This document shows positions 30,907 through 39,537 of a stretch of 64,000 bases of DNA, piece after piece (positions within the stretch are counted from its first letter, which is position 1; the number at the start of each line of letters is the position of its first letter). Under the pieces are notes generated by a model that was given only the letters and a program-made list of their open reading frames with translations, ran no database searches and was not told where the DNA came from. The stretch is from assembly GCA_963851025.1 (NCBI GenBank), contig CAWKOA010000006.1, positions 434,001-498,000 of the forward strand. Direction: 5' to 3'. The DNA is from RYN-230 sp963851025. Its GTDB lineage: Bacteria > Actinomycetota > Actinomycetes > Streptosporangiales > Streptosporangiaceae. The translations under genes were made by a program, and so were the position numbers.

Positions 30907-31431
30907 TCAGTAACCGCCGCTACCGCTGCTGGAGGAGGCGGCGGGTGCGGCCGCACCGGTAACCGTCACCTCATGCCATACCCCGCCGGACAGGTTGAGG
31001 CCGTTGCCCTTGGCCTGCCCCGGAGCGGTGTCGCTCACGTAGGTATAGAGCGGATGCCCGTTGTAGGTGGCCTGCGTCGAGCCATCCGACCGGGTGATCG
31101 TGCCGACCTTGCCGGTGACACCCGCCCCGGCGGTCACGGGTCCCTTCACCGGCGGCCAGTAGTGCGCGCACGACCCGTTGCAGTTCGATTTGGACGCCGT
31201 GTCCGGGCCGAACCAGTACACCGTGAAGCCCTTGGCGTTGGTCAGCACCTTCGCGCCGCCTATCGTCGTGGTCTTCAGGGACGCACTGGACGCGGCCGCC
31301 ACGGAGGAAGCCGCGCTCGGCGAGCTCGATCCTGAGCCGCTCGAATTGGCCGGCGATGAGGTCCCGCACGCCGCGGCGATCAGGGCCACCCCGGCCAGGC
31401 CGGCCGGGATAAACCATCGGTTACGCATCAC
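30907..31431 (-). CDS. Secreted-repeat lipoprotein (COG4315)
   Basis: The product is 174 residues. Signal peptide with lipobox around Cys22 (LAGVALIAAACGTSS), a Ser/Ala/Gly-rich tether to about 50, then two PF03640 repeats: AKGFTVYWFGPDTASKSNCNGSCAHYWPP and YNGHPLYTYVSDTAPGQAKGNG minus their edges. The two Cys in CNGSC may form a disulfide. The C-terminal tail is Ser/Gly rich. It lies upstream of and parallel to its membrane-tethered paralogue with 100 bp between. It is likely anchored to the outer face of the membrane; function unknown. Confidence 0.85.
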   Translation of the reverse strand: MMRNRWFIPAGLAGVALIAAACGTSSPANSSGSGSSSPSAASSVAAASSASLKTTTIGGAKVLTNAKGFTVYWFGPDTASKSNCNGSCAHYWPPVKGPVTAGAGVTGKVGTITRSDGSTQATYNGHPLYTYVSDTAPGQAKGNGLNLSGGVWHEVTVTGAAAPAASSSSGSGGY

Positions 31432-31590
31432 ACACCCCCGCCTGCAGAGTTAAGGAAGTTTCTCTCCCCAGCACGGAACTGGCGGCCGGTCCGTTCACGA
31501 TCCAGGCCAGGTTCAGCGATTTTCGGGCCGTCCTGAACCGGCGGGCCTGGCCTGACGTAATTCCCCTTGGGACCGGACGGGGAGAGTTGC

Positions 31591-32757
31591 GTGCTGGGCA
31601 ATCTGATCAACAGGCATGACGCGGTGCGGCTCTACCGCCGGCTGCGGCGAGGGCAGGTACGCCAGCTGGCGGTCAAGGTGCGGGCCCACGGCCCGGACCG
31701 GGTCCTGGCCCACTGGTCGGCGCCCGGCCACGCGGCCGGGCAGGTGCAGTGGGACGAGATCCCGGCGGTCCGGCGGCGCTGGCACACCTTCGGCGGCCAG
31801 GAGACCTCGTTCGCCGAGCATGCGGGGCGCCGGTGGCTCGCCGGGCGGCCGGGGCTGCGGGCCCTGTCCCTGGGCTGCGGACCCGGCGACCGGGAGCTGG
31901 AGTGGGCCCGGCTGGGTGTGTTCGCGCACCTCACCGGCGTGGACATCACCCCGGAGCAGATCGCGCGCGCTGCCGCGCAGGCCAGCGAGGCGGGCCTGGA
32001 TGATGTGCTGAGCTTCCACGTCGCCGATGCCCGGCAGGCCCTGCGCGAGGCGGAAGGCCGCTACGACGTGGTGCTCGCGCTGAACGCGCTGCATCACTTC
32101 GGCCATCTGGAGGAGACCATGCGGCTGATCGCCCGGGCGCTCAGCCCCGGCGGCCTGCTGATCATGGACGAATACGTCGGCCCCACGAGGTTCCAGTGGG
32201 CCAGCGCGCAGATGCGGGCCGCGAACGCGCTGCTCGCGACGCTTCCCGAAGAGCGCAGGAGGCAGCCCGACGGCCGGATCAAGCGCCGGGTGATCCGCCC
32301 GAGCCGGCTCTCGATGCGCCTGGATGACCCCTCCGAGGCCGTGGAATCCAGCGGCCTGATGCCCGCCCTGCACCGCCGGTTCACCGTGCTGGAGGAGCAC
32401 CCCTACGGCAGCATCCTGCACCTGGCGCTGCACGGCATCGCGCACAACTTCCTGGCTGATGACCCCGGCACGGCCCAGGTGATGCGGGCCTGCCTGGCCG
32501 CCGAGGACCAGGCCCTCTCCCGTCTCGGCCACGACTTCAGCTACGCCGTCTGCTCCCCCCGGCCCGCTCCGCAGCCCGCGCAGGCCGGGCACGCCGTGCG
32601 GGGCCTGCGCCCGGCCCGGCCCGGATACGAGGGCTCAGCTGCTCTCTGGCGAGGGCAGGCCCAGGTCCCGGCGCAGGATCCTCACCTGGGCCTCGACCGC
32701 CGCGTCCGCGGCCCGGTGCAGGTCGGTGAACGAGACCAGCCGGGTCACCGACGATGA
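31591..32757 (+). CDS. Class I SAM-dependent methyltransferase
   Basis: The product is 388 residues from GTG 31591 (GGGGAGAG upstream). SAM motif I is LRALSLGCGPGDRELEWARLG near 90-100, followed by LTGVDITPEQI, the post-I motif YDVVLALNALHHF and LSPGGLLIMDEYVGP. The recognisable domain ends near residue 325 (HDFSYAVC). The last 60 residues are Pro/Arg rich and run through DNA that also carries a minus-strand coding relic, so the C-terminus may be an artefact of read-through. Substrate is not identifiable. Confidence 0.85.
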   Translation: MLGNLINRHDAVRLYRRLRRGQVRQLAVKVRAHGPDRVLAHWSAPGHAAGQVQWDEIPAVRRRWHTFGGQETSFAEHAGRRWLAGRPGLRALSLGCGPGDRELEWARLGVFAHLTGVDITPEQIARAAAQASEAGLDDVLSFHVADARQALREAEGRYDVVLALNALHHFGHLEETMRLIARALSPGGLLIMDEYVGPTRFQWASAQMRAANALLATLPEERRRQPDGRIKRRVIRPSRLSMRLDDPSEAVESSGLMPALHRRFTVLEEHPYGSILHLALHGIAHNFLADDPGTAQVMRACLAAEDQALSRLGHDFSYAVCSPRPAPQPAQAGHAVRGLRPARPGYEGSAALWRGQAQVPAQDPHLGLDRRVRGPVQVGERDQPGHRR

Positions 32758-32800
32758 CCTCGCCTGCCGCTCGGCCAGCGCGGCGCGCCGCTGGTTGACC
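32638..32800 (-). pseudogene. Probable gene remnant, unidentified
   Basis: Minus-strand frame ending at TGA 32638 reads VNQRRAALAERQARSSSVTR, LVSFTDLHRAADAAVEAQVR and ILRRDLGLPSPESS. It has the helical, charge-balanced composition and codon bias of real coding sequence. No credible start or N-terminal domain is seen, and it overlaps the tail of the methyltransferase frame. I cannot name the family; it is most likely the 3' end of a lost gene. Confidence 0.3.
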
Positions 32801-32829
32801 CTCCCCCGGCCTGGCCCGGCCCCGGGACG

Positions 32830-33543
32830 TCATGGGACAGGGACCCTAACCAGGGGCTTCCCGGCCGTCGTGGCCACCACGAAGCCGCGGACGCCGGACA
32901 GCGCAAGCGGCGCCGAGGCCGGGTACCACGCGGCGGCGTGGCCGGCCGCCACCATCCAGCCGCCCGCCACCAGGCGCCGGCCTGGCCCGAGCACCTGGAG
33001 CTCGCACCGCGTCCCGGGGCGGATCCCGCTCACCTGCACCTGCAGCTGCAGGCCCCACGGCTGGGCCTGGTACCTCACGGTGGCGGCGGCCCCGGTGAGC
33101 GGGTCGCGGCCGTGCACCGTGGCCGCCCAGGCCTGCGCCGAGGCCGCCGGGCGCAGCCCGGGCCGGTCCGCCACCCGGGAGATGGCCGCGGCCCCGCCGC
33201 TGGCGATCACCACCACGACCGCCGCGGCCGCCACCCGGCGCCACATGAGGTGCCTGCGCAGGGCGGCGGCGCGGTCGAGCAGGGACCGCAGCGTGGCCTC
33301 GGGCGGGTCCCCCGCGCCCCGGCCGCCCGCGGCGGGTTCGCCGCGGACCAGCACGCTCACATCGTCGGCGGGCACGCTGCCCAGGCGGCCCGGCAGGGCG
33401 GCCAGCCCGGCCAGTTCCTCGCGGCAGGCCGCGCACCAGGCCAGGTGGCGGTCCACCACGGCCCGGTCTGCGGGGTCGATAGCGCCCACGACATACACGC
33501 CCAGCGCGCCGCGGATCTCCCCGCAGCTCCAGGCCTGGGTCAC
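32830..33543 (-). CDS. Anti-sigma factor with zinc-finger (RskA-like)
   Basis: The product is 237 residues. The N-terminal anti-sigma zinc-binding motif reads VDRHLAWCAACREE (His, Cys, Cys; about 31-43). One transmembrane helix lies at about 103-122 (VAAAAVVVVIASGGAAAI). The extracytoplasmic RskA-type domain covers about 130-237, with the antiparallel strands TVRYQAQPWGLQLQVQVSG and VVATTAGKPLVRVPVP. Such proteins hold an ECF sigma factor at the membrane until proteolysed. No ECF sigma gene is adjacent, which is unusual. The only one in the window is 21 kb away and has its own SnoaL regulatory tail. Confidence 0.85.
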   Translation of the reverse strand: MTQAWSCGEIRGALGVYVVGAIDPADRAVVDRHLAWCAACREELAGLAALPGRLGSVPADDVSVLVRGEPAAGGRGAGDPPEATLRSLLDRAAALRRHLMWRRVAAAAVVVVIASGGAAAISRVADRPGLRPAASAQAWAATVHGRDPLTGAAATVRYQAQPWGLQLQVQVSGIRPGTRCELQVLGPGRRLVAGGWMVAAGHAAAWYPASAPLALSGVRGFVVATTAGKPLVRVPVP

Positions 33544-33640
33544 GGCGCCCGCCCCATTGCGCTGCGCCGCCCCGCCAGCCTTGTCCCCATACCACCAAGA
33601 ACGCGCCGACCTGGCCTGATCGTTCAGCGCCCAGCCCGGT

Positions 33641-34330
33641 TTAACTGGATGGCCGCCCGGGGGTCCAGCGGTAGCCGTGCTCGGGGCGGCCGCTCGCCCC
33701 GTAGCGCAGCCGGATCGTGACCCGGCCCAGGTCGTGCAGGTGCGTGAGGTAGCGCTGGGCGGTGGCCCGGCTCATGCCGGTCCGCCCGGCCACCTCGGCC
33801 GCGGACAGGTCTGCGTCCGTCCCGGCCAGCAGCTCTTCCACGGTCTCCAGGGTGTAGTCCGACCGGCCCTTGCTCGCGGCGAGCTGGCCAGGTGCCCGCA
33901 GGGCCCCGTAGACCCGGTCCACGCTCCGCTGGTCGGCGGAGCGGAGGCCGTCCAGCCGGGAGCGCATCTGCGCGTAGGACAGCAGCTTGTCGCGCAGCGC
34001 CGGGAAGCTGAACGGTTTGAGCAGGTAGTGCAGGGCCCCGTGCTGCATGGCGGCCCGGACGCTGTCCGCGTCCTTGGCCGCCGTGATGACGATGACGTCG
34101 ACCGGCGGGTAGGACTCCCCGCGCAGCCGGGCGACCAGATCCAGCCCGTGCTCGTCGGGCAGGTAGAGGTCCAGCAGGAGCAGCTCGGGCCGGAGCCCGG
34201 TTACCGCGTCCACCGCGGCGGCCGCCGTGTGCACCTCGGCAATGGCCTCGAAGCCTTCCACCTTGCCGACGTAGGCCGCGTGAATCGAGGCCACCCGGTA
34301 GTCGTCGTCCACCACCACCGTGCGGATCAT
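33641..34330 (-). CDS. CitB/DcuR-like response regulator
   Basis: The product is 229 residues. Receiver: DDD at 8-10, phospho-acceptor Asp54 in LLLLDLYLPDEHG, Lys in YLLKPFSF. C-terminal helix-turn-helix (about 170-215): SAAEVAGRTGMSRATAQRYLTHL, typical of the CitB/DcuR/MalR group. Its start overlaps the kinase stop by 4 bp. It probably controls the divergent NMT1-type ABC operon beginning at 36291, in response to an organic acid or related anion. Confidence 0.9.
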   Translation of the reverse strand: MIRTVVVDDDYRVASIHAAYVGKVEGFEAIAEVHTAAAAVDAVTGLRPELLLLDLYLPDEHGLDLVARLRGESYPPVDVIVITAAKDADSVRAAMQHGALHYLLKPFSFPALRDKLLSYAQMRSRLDGLRSADQRSVDRVYGALRAPGQLAASKGRSDYTLETVEELLAGTDADLSAAEVAGRTGMSRATAQRYLTHLHDLGRVTIRLRYGASGRPEHGYRWTPGRPSS

Positions 34331-36066
34331 GTCGCGGCCTGCCCGGCGGGCAGCGCGGCCGCACCCGCCACGTCGGCCGCACTCGCCGCGTCGGCCGCGT
34401 CCGCTGGGTTCGCTGGGTTCGCTGGGTTCGCTGCATCCGCGCCGGGCGCGGGATCGCCGCCCGGGGCCACGTTGAGGCAGCCGGGCAGGACCGCGGTGAA
34501 CACCGCGCCGCCGTCCCGGCCCACGCTGACCATGCCACCGCGCCGCTCGGTGATCTGCCGGACCAGGGCCAGGCCCAGCCCGCGCCGGGCGCCGGTCGGC
34601 GAGGACTTGCTGGTGAACCCGTCGGTGAAGATGGCTTCCCGCATGCCGTCGGGCACGCCGGGGCCGGAGTCACGGACCCGGATCATCAGGTTCTCCCCGG
34701 CCGACACCACGGTCAGCTCCACCCAGCGCGGCCCCGGGGCCTGGGCCGTGGCCTCGATCGCGTTGTCGATCAGGTTCCCGGTGACGGTCAGCACCGCGGT
34801 GACGTCGGTCAGGTCAGCGTCCACCCGGCAGTCGCCGGCCACCCGCAGCTGGACGCCGCGCTCCTCGGCCAGCGAGGACTTGGCCAGCGTGAGAGCGACC
34901 AGCTTGGGGTCGCGGATGGCCGCCTTGAGCTGCTCGGTGAGCGCGTCCCGGGCCGCCGAGACGTCGGTGACGAACCGGATGGCCTCGCCGTACTGCCCGA
35001 GCTCCACCAGCCCGACCAGCGTGTGCATCCGGTTGGCGAACTCGTGGGACTGGGCCCGGAGCGCCTCGGTCAGGCCGATGGCCTCGTCGAGTTCCCGCTT
35101 GAGGCTCTCCGACTCGGTCTGGTCGTGGAAGGTGACCACCCAGCCGAGGTGACGCCGGTGTTCCAGCTCGATCGGCATCCGGTTCACCACCAGCACCCGG
35201 TCGTTGGCCAGGACCAGCAGGTCGCTCCCGCTGATCTCGCCGCGCACGATGTCACCGAGCCGGCCGGGCGGGAGCAGTTCGGTGAGGGGCCGGCCGAGGA
35301 AGTCGGGCGGGAGCCGGAGCAGCCGCTGGGCCGCGTCGTTGGCCAGGATGACCCGCTCGCCGCGGTCGTAGCCGAGCACCGCCTCCCGGATGCCGTGCAG
35401 CATGGCCTCGCGTTCCTGCAGCAGGCCCGCGATCTCACCGAGTTCCAGGCCGAACGTCTGGCGCTTGAGCCGCCGGGCCAGGCCGAGCGCGGCCAGCACC
35501 CCGACCGCGAGGACGCCGAGCAGGTAGATGGCGAGGGACGGCAGCGTGCTGGCCAGCTGCCGGGACACCTTGCCCGCCCAGAACCCGACGGAGACCTCCC
35601 CGACCAGCGTGTGCCCCTCCCACAGGGGTGTCTTGCCCGCGGCGACGAGCCCGAGCGTGCCGTGCTGGATTCCCGTCCACGGCTTCCCGGTCCGGAACGA
35701 CTCACTGGCGGGCGGCTCCGGGTCATCCTGCACGGGCAGGCCGATCATCCACGGATGCGGATGGGAATACCGGATTCCCCGGGCATTCGTGATGACCACG
35801 AACAACGCACCCGTCCGGTGCCGGGCGTCCATGGCCAGCCGCTGGGCTTCGCCCCCGGGCTGCCCATGGACGACGGCATCGACGATCGACGGCTGAGAAG
35901 CCAGGGTCTCGGCCAGCATTAGGGACCGCTGCTCATACTGCGCGTACAGTTGCCGCTTGAGGTTCCACTGGAAGATGGCGAATCCGGCCACCATCGTGAT
36001 CACCAGGATGGCGACCTGCATGATCACTACCTGGGTGGACAGGCGCTGCCACGACACCAGCCGCAT
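34327..36066 (-). CDS. CitA/DcuS-like sensor histidine kinase
   Basis: The product is 579 residues from ATG 36066 with GAGGAG upstream. TM1 is at 12-34, an extracytoplasmic sCache/PAS-like sensor at about 40-172 (FVVITNARGIRYSHPHP is the carboxylate-binding-type block), TM2 at 175-197 and a cytoplasmic PAS at 215-320. The phosphorylation site is His341 in RAQSHEFANRMHTLVGL, with N-box NLIDNAIEA and G-boxes GPGVPDG and RRGLGLALVRQI. The C-terminal tail is an Ala/Asn/Pro/Asp repeat produced by a 9-bp tandem repeat. It senses small carboxylates in known relatives. Divergent transporter genes are the likely target. Confidence 0.9.
   Translation of the reverse strand: MRLVSWQRLSTQVVIMQVAILVITMVAGFAIFQWNLKRQLYAQYEQRSLMLAETLASQPSIVDAVVHGQPGGEAQRLAMDARHRTGALFVVITNARGIRYSHPHPWMIGLPVQDDPEPPASESFRTGKPWTGIQHGTLGLVAAGKTPLWEGHTLVGEVSVGFWAGKVSRQLASTLPSLAIYLLGVLAVGVLAALGLARRLKRQTFGLELGEIAGLLQEREAMLHGIREAVLGYDRGERVILANDAAQRLLRLPPDFLGRPLTELLPPGRLGDIVRGEISGSDLLVLANDRVLVVNRMPIELEHRRHLGWVVTFHDQTESESLKRELDEAIGLTEALRAQSHEFANRMHTLVGLVELGQYGEAIRFVTDVSAARDALTEQLKAAIRDPKLVALTLAKSSLAEERGVQLRVAGDCRVDADLTDVTAVLTVTGNLIDNAIEATAQAPGPRWVELTVVSAGENLMIRVRDSGPGVPDGMREAIFTDGFTSKSSPTGARRGLGLALVRQITERRGGMVSVGRDGGAVFTAVLPGCLNVAPGGDPAPGADAANPANPANPADAADAASAADVAGAAALPAGQAAT
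34403..34429. repeat. 9-bp tandem repeat in the kinase C-terminus
   Basis: GCTGGGTTC is repeated three times perfectly, with degenerate copies on both sides. It encodes Asn-Pro-Ala units in the disordered tail of the CitA-like kinase, and length variation would keep the frame. Confidence 0.85.
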
Positions 36067-36290
36067 TGGGCTCCTCGCTGCTGACTGGGCCCCTCGGGCG
36101 TTACCGGAAGATTGCCGTAGTGTAACAGCGGCGCCGCAGGCCGGGACAGTATCGGCGAAGCTGAGCAGAATGCGCAAAACGCGCACAGCCGGTTTAACGC
36201 GAGAATCGCACGCAATACGCGCAGTGCGCTTTATGCAATTATCGGGCGCAACCGTGACGGCCGGCCATAAGGCTGGCTAAGTTCCGCTGC

Positions 36291-37331
36291 GTGAAATACA
36301 TCACTCTTTCTGACGGTGAATTCCGGGCCAGGCGTGCCTATTTCACCAAGGTGGCGAGAGGCAGGTCGGCCGGGGCTGGCCCCGCGACGGCGGCAGGCGG
36401 GCCCCCGGGCCCCGGCGCGCGCGAGCGCCGGATCCAGGACGCCGGGATCGAGCTGGCCGGGGTCAGCAAACGCTTCCTGACCCCGGCCGGGACGGCCTTC
36501 ACCGCCCTGCGTGACGTGGACCTGGTGGTCCGGCCCGGGCAGTTCTGCGCCGTGGTCGGGCCGACCGGCTGCGGCAAGTCCACCACGCTGACCATGGTGG
36601 CCGGGCTGGACCGGCCCAGCGCCGGCCAGGTCCGGGTGGGCGGCCTGCCGGTGACCGGGATCACCGGCGGCACCAGCTTCATGTTCCAGGCCGACGCGCT
36701 GCTGCCGTGGAAGACCGTGCTGGCCAACGTGGCCATGGGGCCGGTCTTCCACGGCGCGGCCAAGAAGGCCGCCCAGGCCAGCGCCCGGGACTGGCTCCGG
36801 GTGGTCGGCCTGGCCGGCTTCGAGGACCATCACCCGCATCAGCTGTCCGGCGGCATGCGCAAGCGGGTCAGCCTGGCCGCCGCGCTGATCAACGAGCCGT
36901 CGATCCTGCTCATGGACGAGCCGTTCGGCGCGCTCGACGTGCAGACCAAGGCGATCATGTCGAACGAGCTGCTCCGGCTGTGGGACCAGACCCGGCCGTC
37001 GGTCATCTTCGTCACCCATGACCTGGAGGAGGCCATCGCCCTGGCCGACCAGGTGGTCGTCATGACCGCGGGGCCGGGCACGGTCAAGGCGGTGTACGAC
37101 ATCGACCTGCCGCGGCCGCGGGGCGCGGTCCAGGAGATCCGCTTCGAGCCCCGGTTCCTCGAGCTGCATCACCAGATCTGGGAGTCGCTGCGGGAGGAGG
37201 TGGAGCGGGCTTACGCCCGCACCGCGCCCCCTGCCCTGGACCAGCCGCCCACCCTGGACCCGCCGCCCGCCGCGGGCCACCCGCCCGCGCCCGGCCGCCC
37301 GCTGGCGCACGGCCAGGAGGAAACGTCATGA
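36291..37331 (+). CDS. ABC transporter ATPase, SsuB/TauB type
   Basis: The product is 346 residues from GTG 36291. Walker A is GPTGCGKST near 87-95, with Q-loop FMFQADALLPW, signature LSGGMRKRVSLAAALI, Walker B ILLMDEPFGALD and H-loop FVTHDLEEAIAL. This is the class that energises nitrate, sulfonate, taurine or pyrimidine-precursor uptake. The C-terminal 35 residues are Pro-rich. Its stop overlaps the permease start by 4 bp. It is divergent from the CitA/CitB-like pair across a 224-bp region that probably carries both promoters. Confidence 0.9.
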   Translation: MKYITLSDGEFRARRAYFTKVARGRSAGAGPATAAGGPPGPGARERRIQDAGIELAGVSKRFLTPAGTAFTALRDVDLVVRPGQFCAVVGPTGCGKSTTLTMVAGLDRPSAGQVRVGGLPVTGITGGTSFMFQADALLPWKTVLANVAMGPVFHGAAKKAAQASARDWLRVVGLAGFEDHHPHQLSGGMRKRVSLAAALINEPSILLMDEPFGALDVQTKAIMSNELLRLWDQTRPSVIFVTHDLEEAIALADQVVVMTAGPGTVKAVYDIDLPRPRGAVQEIRFEPRFLELHHQIWESLREEVERAYARTAPPALDQPPTLDPPPAAGHPPAPGRPLAHGQEETS

Positions 37332-38224
37332 GCCACGACCAGGGGACGGCGACGATGGCCGGGGCCAGCACCCAGGCGGACCCGGCCCGGGACGAGACCG
37401 CGGTGGCCAGCGCCGCCCGGCAGCAGAGGCGCCGGCGCCGGCTGCTCGTGTACGCGGCGCGGGTCGCGACCCTGGTCCTGGTGATCGGCGGCTGGCAGCT
37501 GCTCACCAGCACGAAGGTCATCGACCCGTTCTTCTTCGGCCAGCCCAGCGGCATCGTCTTCAAGCTGCGCGACTGGCTGCAGCACGGCACCGCCTACGGC
37601 TCGGTCTGGCTGCAGATCTGGATCACCATGCGCGAGGCGCTGCTGGGCTTCGTCTTCGGCGTGGCCGGCGGCGTCGTGTTCGGCCTCCTGCTCGGGCAGG
37701 TGCGCTTCCTGTCCGACGTGCTCGGGCCCTACATCAAGGCGATGAACGCGCTCCCCCGCATCGTGCTCGGCTCCATCTTCGTGGTGTGGCTGGGCCTGGG
37801 CTCGTCGTCGAAGGTCATGCTGGCCGCGGTCCTGGTCTTCTTCGTGGTCTTCTTCAACGCGTTCCAGGGCGTCCGCGAAGTGAACCCTGACTTCATCGCC
37901 AACGCCCGGGTATTGGGCGCCTCCCGGACGCAGGTCGTCCGCAACGTCGTCCTGCCGTCCGCGCTGACCTGGATCATCGCCAGCCTGCACGTGGCCTTCG
38001 GCTTCTCCATCATCGGCGCCATCGTCGGTGAGTTCCTCGGCGCCCAGAAGGGCCTGGGCCTGGTCATCGCCACCGCCCAGAACAACTTCGATCCCGACGG
38101 GGTGTTCGCAGCCATGCTGATCATCGCCATCCTGGCCCTCACCGCCGAGTGGCTGATCAGCCGGCTCGAGCACCGGCTGCTCTCCTGGCGCCCCCCCGCG
38201 CCGACCGAGATCGCGGCCATCTGA
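37328..38224 (+). CDS. ABC transporter permease, SsuC/TauC type
   Basis: The product is 298 residues. Six transmembrane helices lie between about 38 and 285, with the BPD_transp_1 coupling motif EVNPDFIANARVLGASRTQV (the EAA loop) near 185-205. It ends with LEHRLLSWRPP, typical of the family. It forms the membrane channel with the upstream ATPase and the downstream binding protein. The 4-bp ATGA overlap with the ATPase gene supports translational coupling. Confidence 0.92.
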   Translation: MSHDQGTATMAGASTQADPARDETAVASAARQQRRRRRLLVYAARVATLVLVIGGWQLLTSTKVIDPFFFGQPSGIVFKLRDWLQHGTAYGSVWLQIWITMREALLGFVFGVAGGVVFGLLLGQVRFLSDVLGPYIKAMNALPRIVLGSIFVVWLGLGSSSKVMLAAVLVFFVVFFNAFQGVREVNPDFIANARVLGASRTQVVRNVVLPSALTWIIASLHVAFGFSIIGAIVGEFLGAQKGLGLVIATAQNNFDPDGVFAAMLIIAILALTAEWLISRLEHRLLSWRPPAPTEIAAI

Positions 38225-38301
38225 CCGGCGGGCGCTTCCCGCCTCCGCTTTCACCTCAACCACTTTCACCTCAACCGCGCAAGTTACGAAGGAGTACGCC
38301 C

Positions 38302-39360
38302 ATGTTCCGGAGAAAGCCCGCCCTGGCGCTGGCCGCCGCGGCCACCGTGGCGACGCTGGCCGGCGTCTCGGCCTGCAGTTCGAGCAGCGCGAGCAGCGGC
38401 AGCGGCAGCATGCCGACGGTCACGATGATGGTCGGCGGCATCGACAAGCAGATCTACCTGCCCTACCAGCTCGCCCAGGGCCTCGGCTACTACAAGAAGT
38501 ACGGGGTCAGCATGCAGCTGTCCACCGAGCAGTCCGGCGGCGTCGGCGCCGAGACCGCGATGGCGTCCGGCCAGGTGGATATGGCCGGCGCCTGGTACGT
38601 GCACACGATCGACTTCCAGCTGGCCCACAAGGACGTCATCGACGTGGCCCAGCTGTCCGGCGCGCCCGGTGAGCGGGAGATGTGCTACAAGGGCTCCGGG
38701 ATCACCTCGCCGGCCCAGTGGAAGGGCAAGACGGTCGGCGTCACCGACCTCGGGTCCGGGACCGACGACCTCACCCTCTACCTGGCCGCCCGGTACCACC
38801 TGACCTCCAAGGACTTCACCCGGGTCGCCGCCGGGGACGGCGACACCATGGTCAGCGCGCTGCAGCACCACCGGATCGTCTGCGGCATGACCACGCAGCC
38901 GACCGTGACCGCGATCGAGAAGAAGGGCGTCGGCTACTCCGCGATCGACCTGGCCACCACGGCCGGGGTCCAGCACTGGCTGGGCGGCTTCCAGCCGACG
39001 GCCGGCGTGCTGGCCCGGGCGGACTGGGTGAACCAGAACAAGGCCACCGTGCAGAAGGTAGTGAACGCGCTGGTCGCCACCATGCACTACATCGCCACGC
39101 ACAGCGCGGCGCAGATCGCCGACCACCTGCCCGCCGACTTCGTCTCGAACTCGCTGATCACCAGGGCCGACTACGTCAAGGCCCTGACCACGGACAAGGG
39201 CCAGTTCCTGCCCGACGGGATGATGCCGGCCAGCGGCCCGCAGACGGTGTACGCGGTCGAGAAGCTGGCCGGCAAGATCACCGGCCCGGTGAACCTGTCC
39301 ACCACCTACACGAACTCCTACGTCATCAAGGCCAACAAGCTCGAGGGCTTCACGAAGTAA
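38302..39360 (+). CDS. ABC transporter substrate-binding lipoprotein, NMT1/SsuA-like
   Basis: The product is 352 residues from ATG 38302 with AAGGAG. Lipobox at Cys25 (LAGVSACSS), Ser/Gly tether, then a two-lobe periplasmic-binding fold: VTMMVGGIDKQIYLPYQLAQGLGYYKKYGV, EQSGGVGAETAMASGQVDMAGAWY and WKGKTVGVTDLGSGT with minor internal edges omitted. NMT1-like proteins bind sulfonates, nitrate or pyrimidine-type heterocycles; the ligand cannot be told here. It is the third gene of the transporter operon, followed by a strong hairpin. Confidence 0.9.
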   Translation: MFRRKPALALAAAATVATLAGVSACSSSSASSGSGSMPTVTMMVGGIDKQIYLPYQLAQGLGYYKKYGVSMQLSTEQSGGVGAETAMASGQVDMAGAWYVHTIDFQLAHKDVIDVAQLSGAPGEREMCYKGSGITSPAQWKGKTVGVTDLGSGTDDLTLYLAARYHLTSKDFTRVAAGDGDTMVSALQHHRIVCGMTTQPTVTAIEKKGVGYSAIDLATTAGVQHWLGGFQPTAGVLARADWVNQNKATVQKVVNALVATMHYIATHSAAQIADHLPADFVSNSLITRADYVKALTTDKGQFLPDGMMPASGPQTVYAVEKLAGKITGPVNLSTTYTNSYVIKANKLEGFTK

Positions 39361-39364
39361 CCAC

Positions 39365-39405
39365 CGGGCCGGGTGGCGCGGGCCCAGCCCGCGCCACCCG
39401 GCCCG
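39365..39405 (+). terminator. 19-bp perfect stem-loop after the NMT1-type operon
   Basis: CGGGCCGGGTGGCGCGGGC (39365-39383) is followed by a 3-nt loop and its exact complement (39387-39405). It begins 5 bp after the TAA stop. No U-tract is present. Confidence 0.75.
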
Positions 39406-39537
39406 CCGGGCGCATGCGGCCAGCATCACCCGCTGGGGGTGACGCTGCCGGGCCGGGGCCGGTGCCTACGGTCGTGGAAACGCGGCCGGCCTGACCTCGC
39501 CGCCGCGTCCTCCACGATGACCCGGCAAGGAGACGAC

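Noticed and set aside
36171..36185. TGCGC-N5-GCGCA palindrome between the CitA-like kinase and ABC genes
   Set aside because: It matches the arms at 44168-44182, but a 10-base GC-rich pattern is expected about once by chance in 64 kb, so I do not claim a shared regulator.
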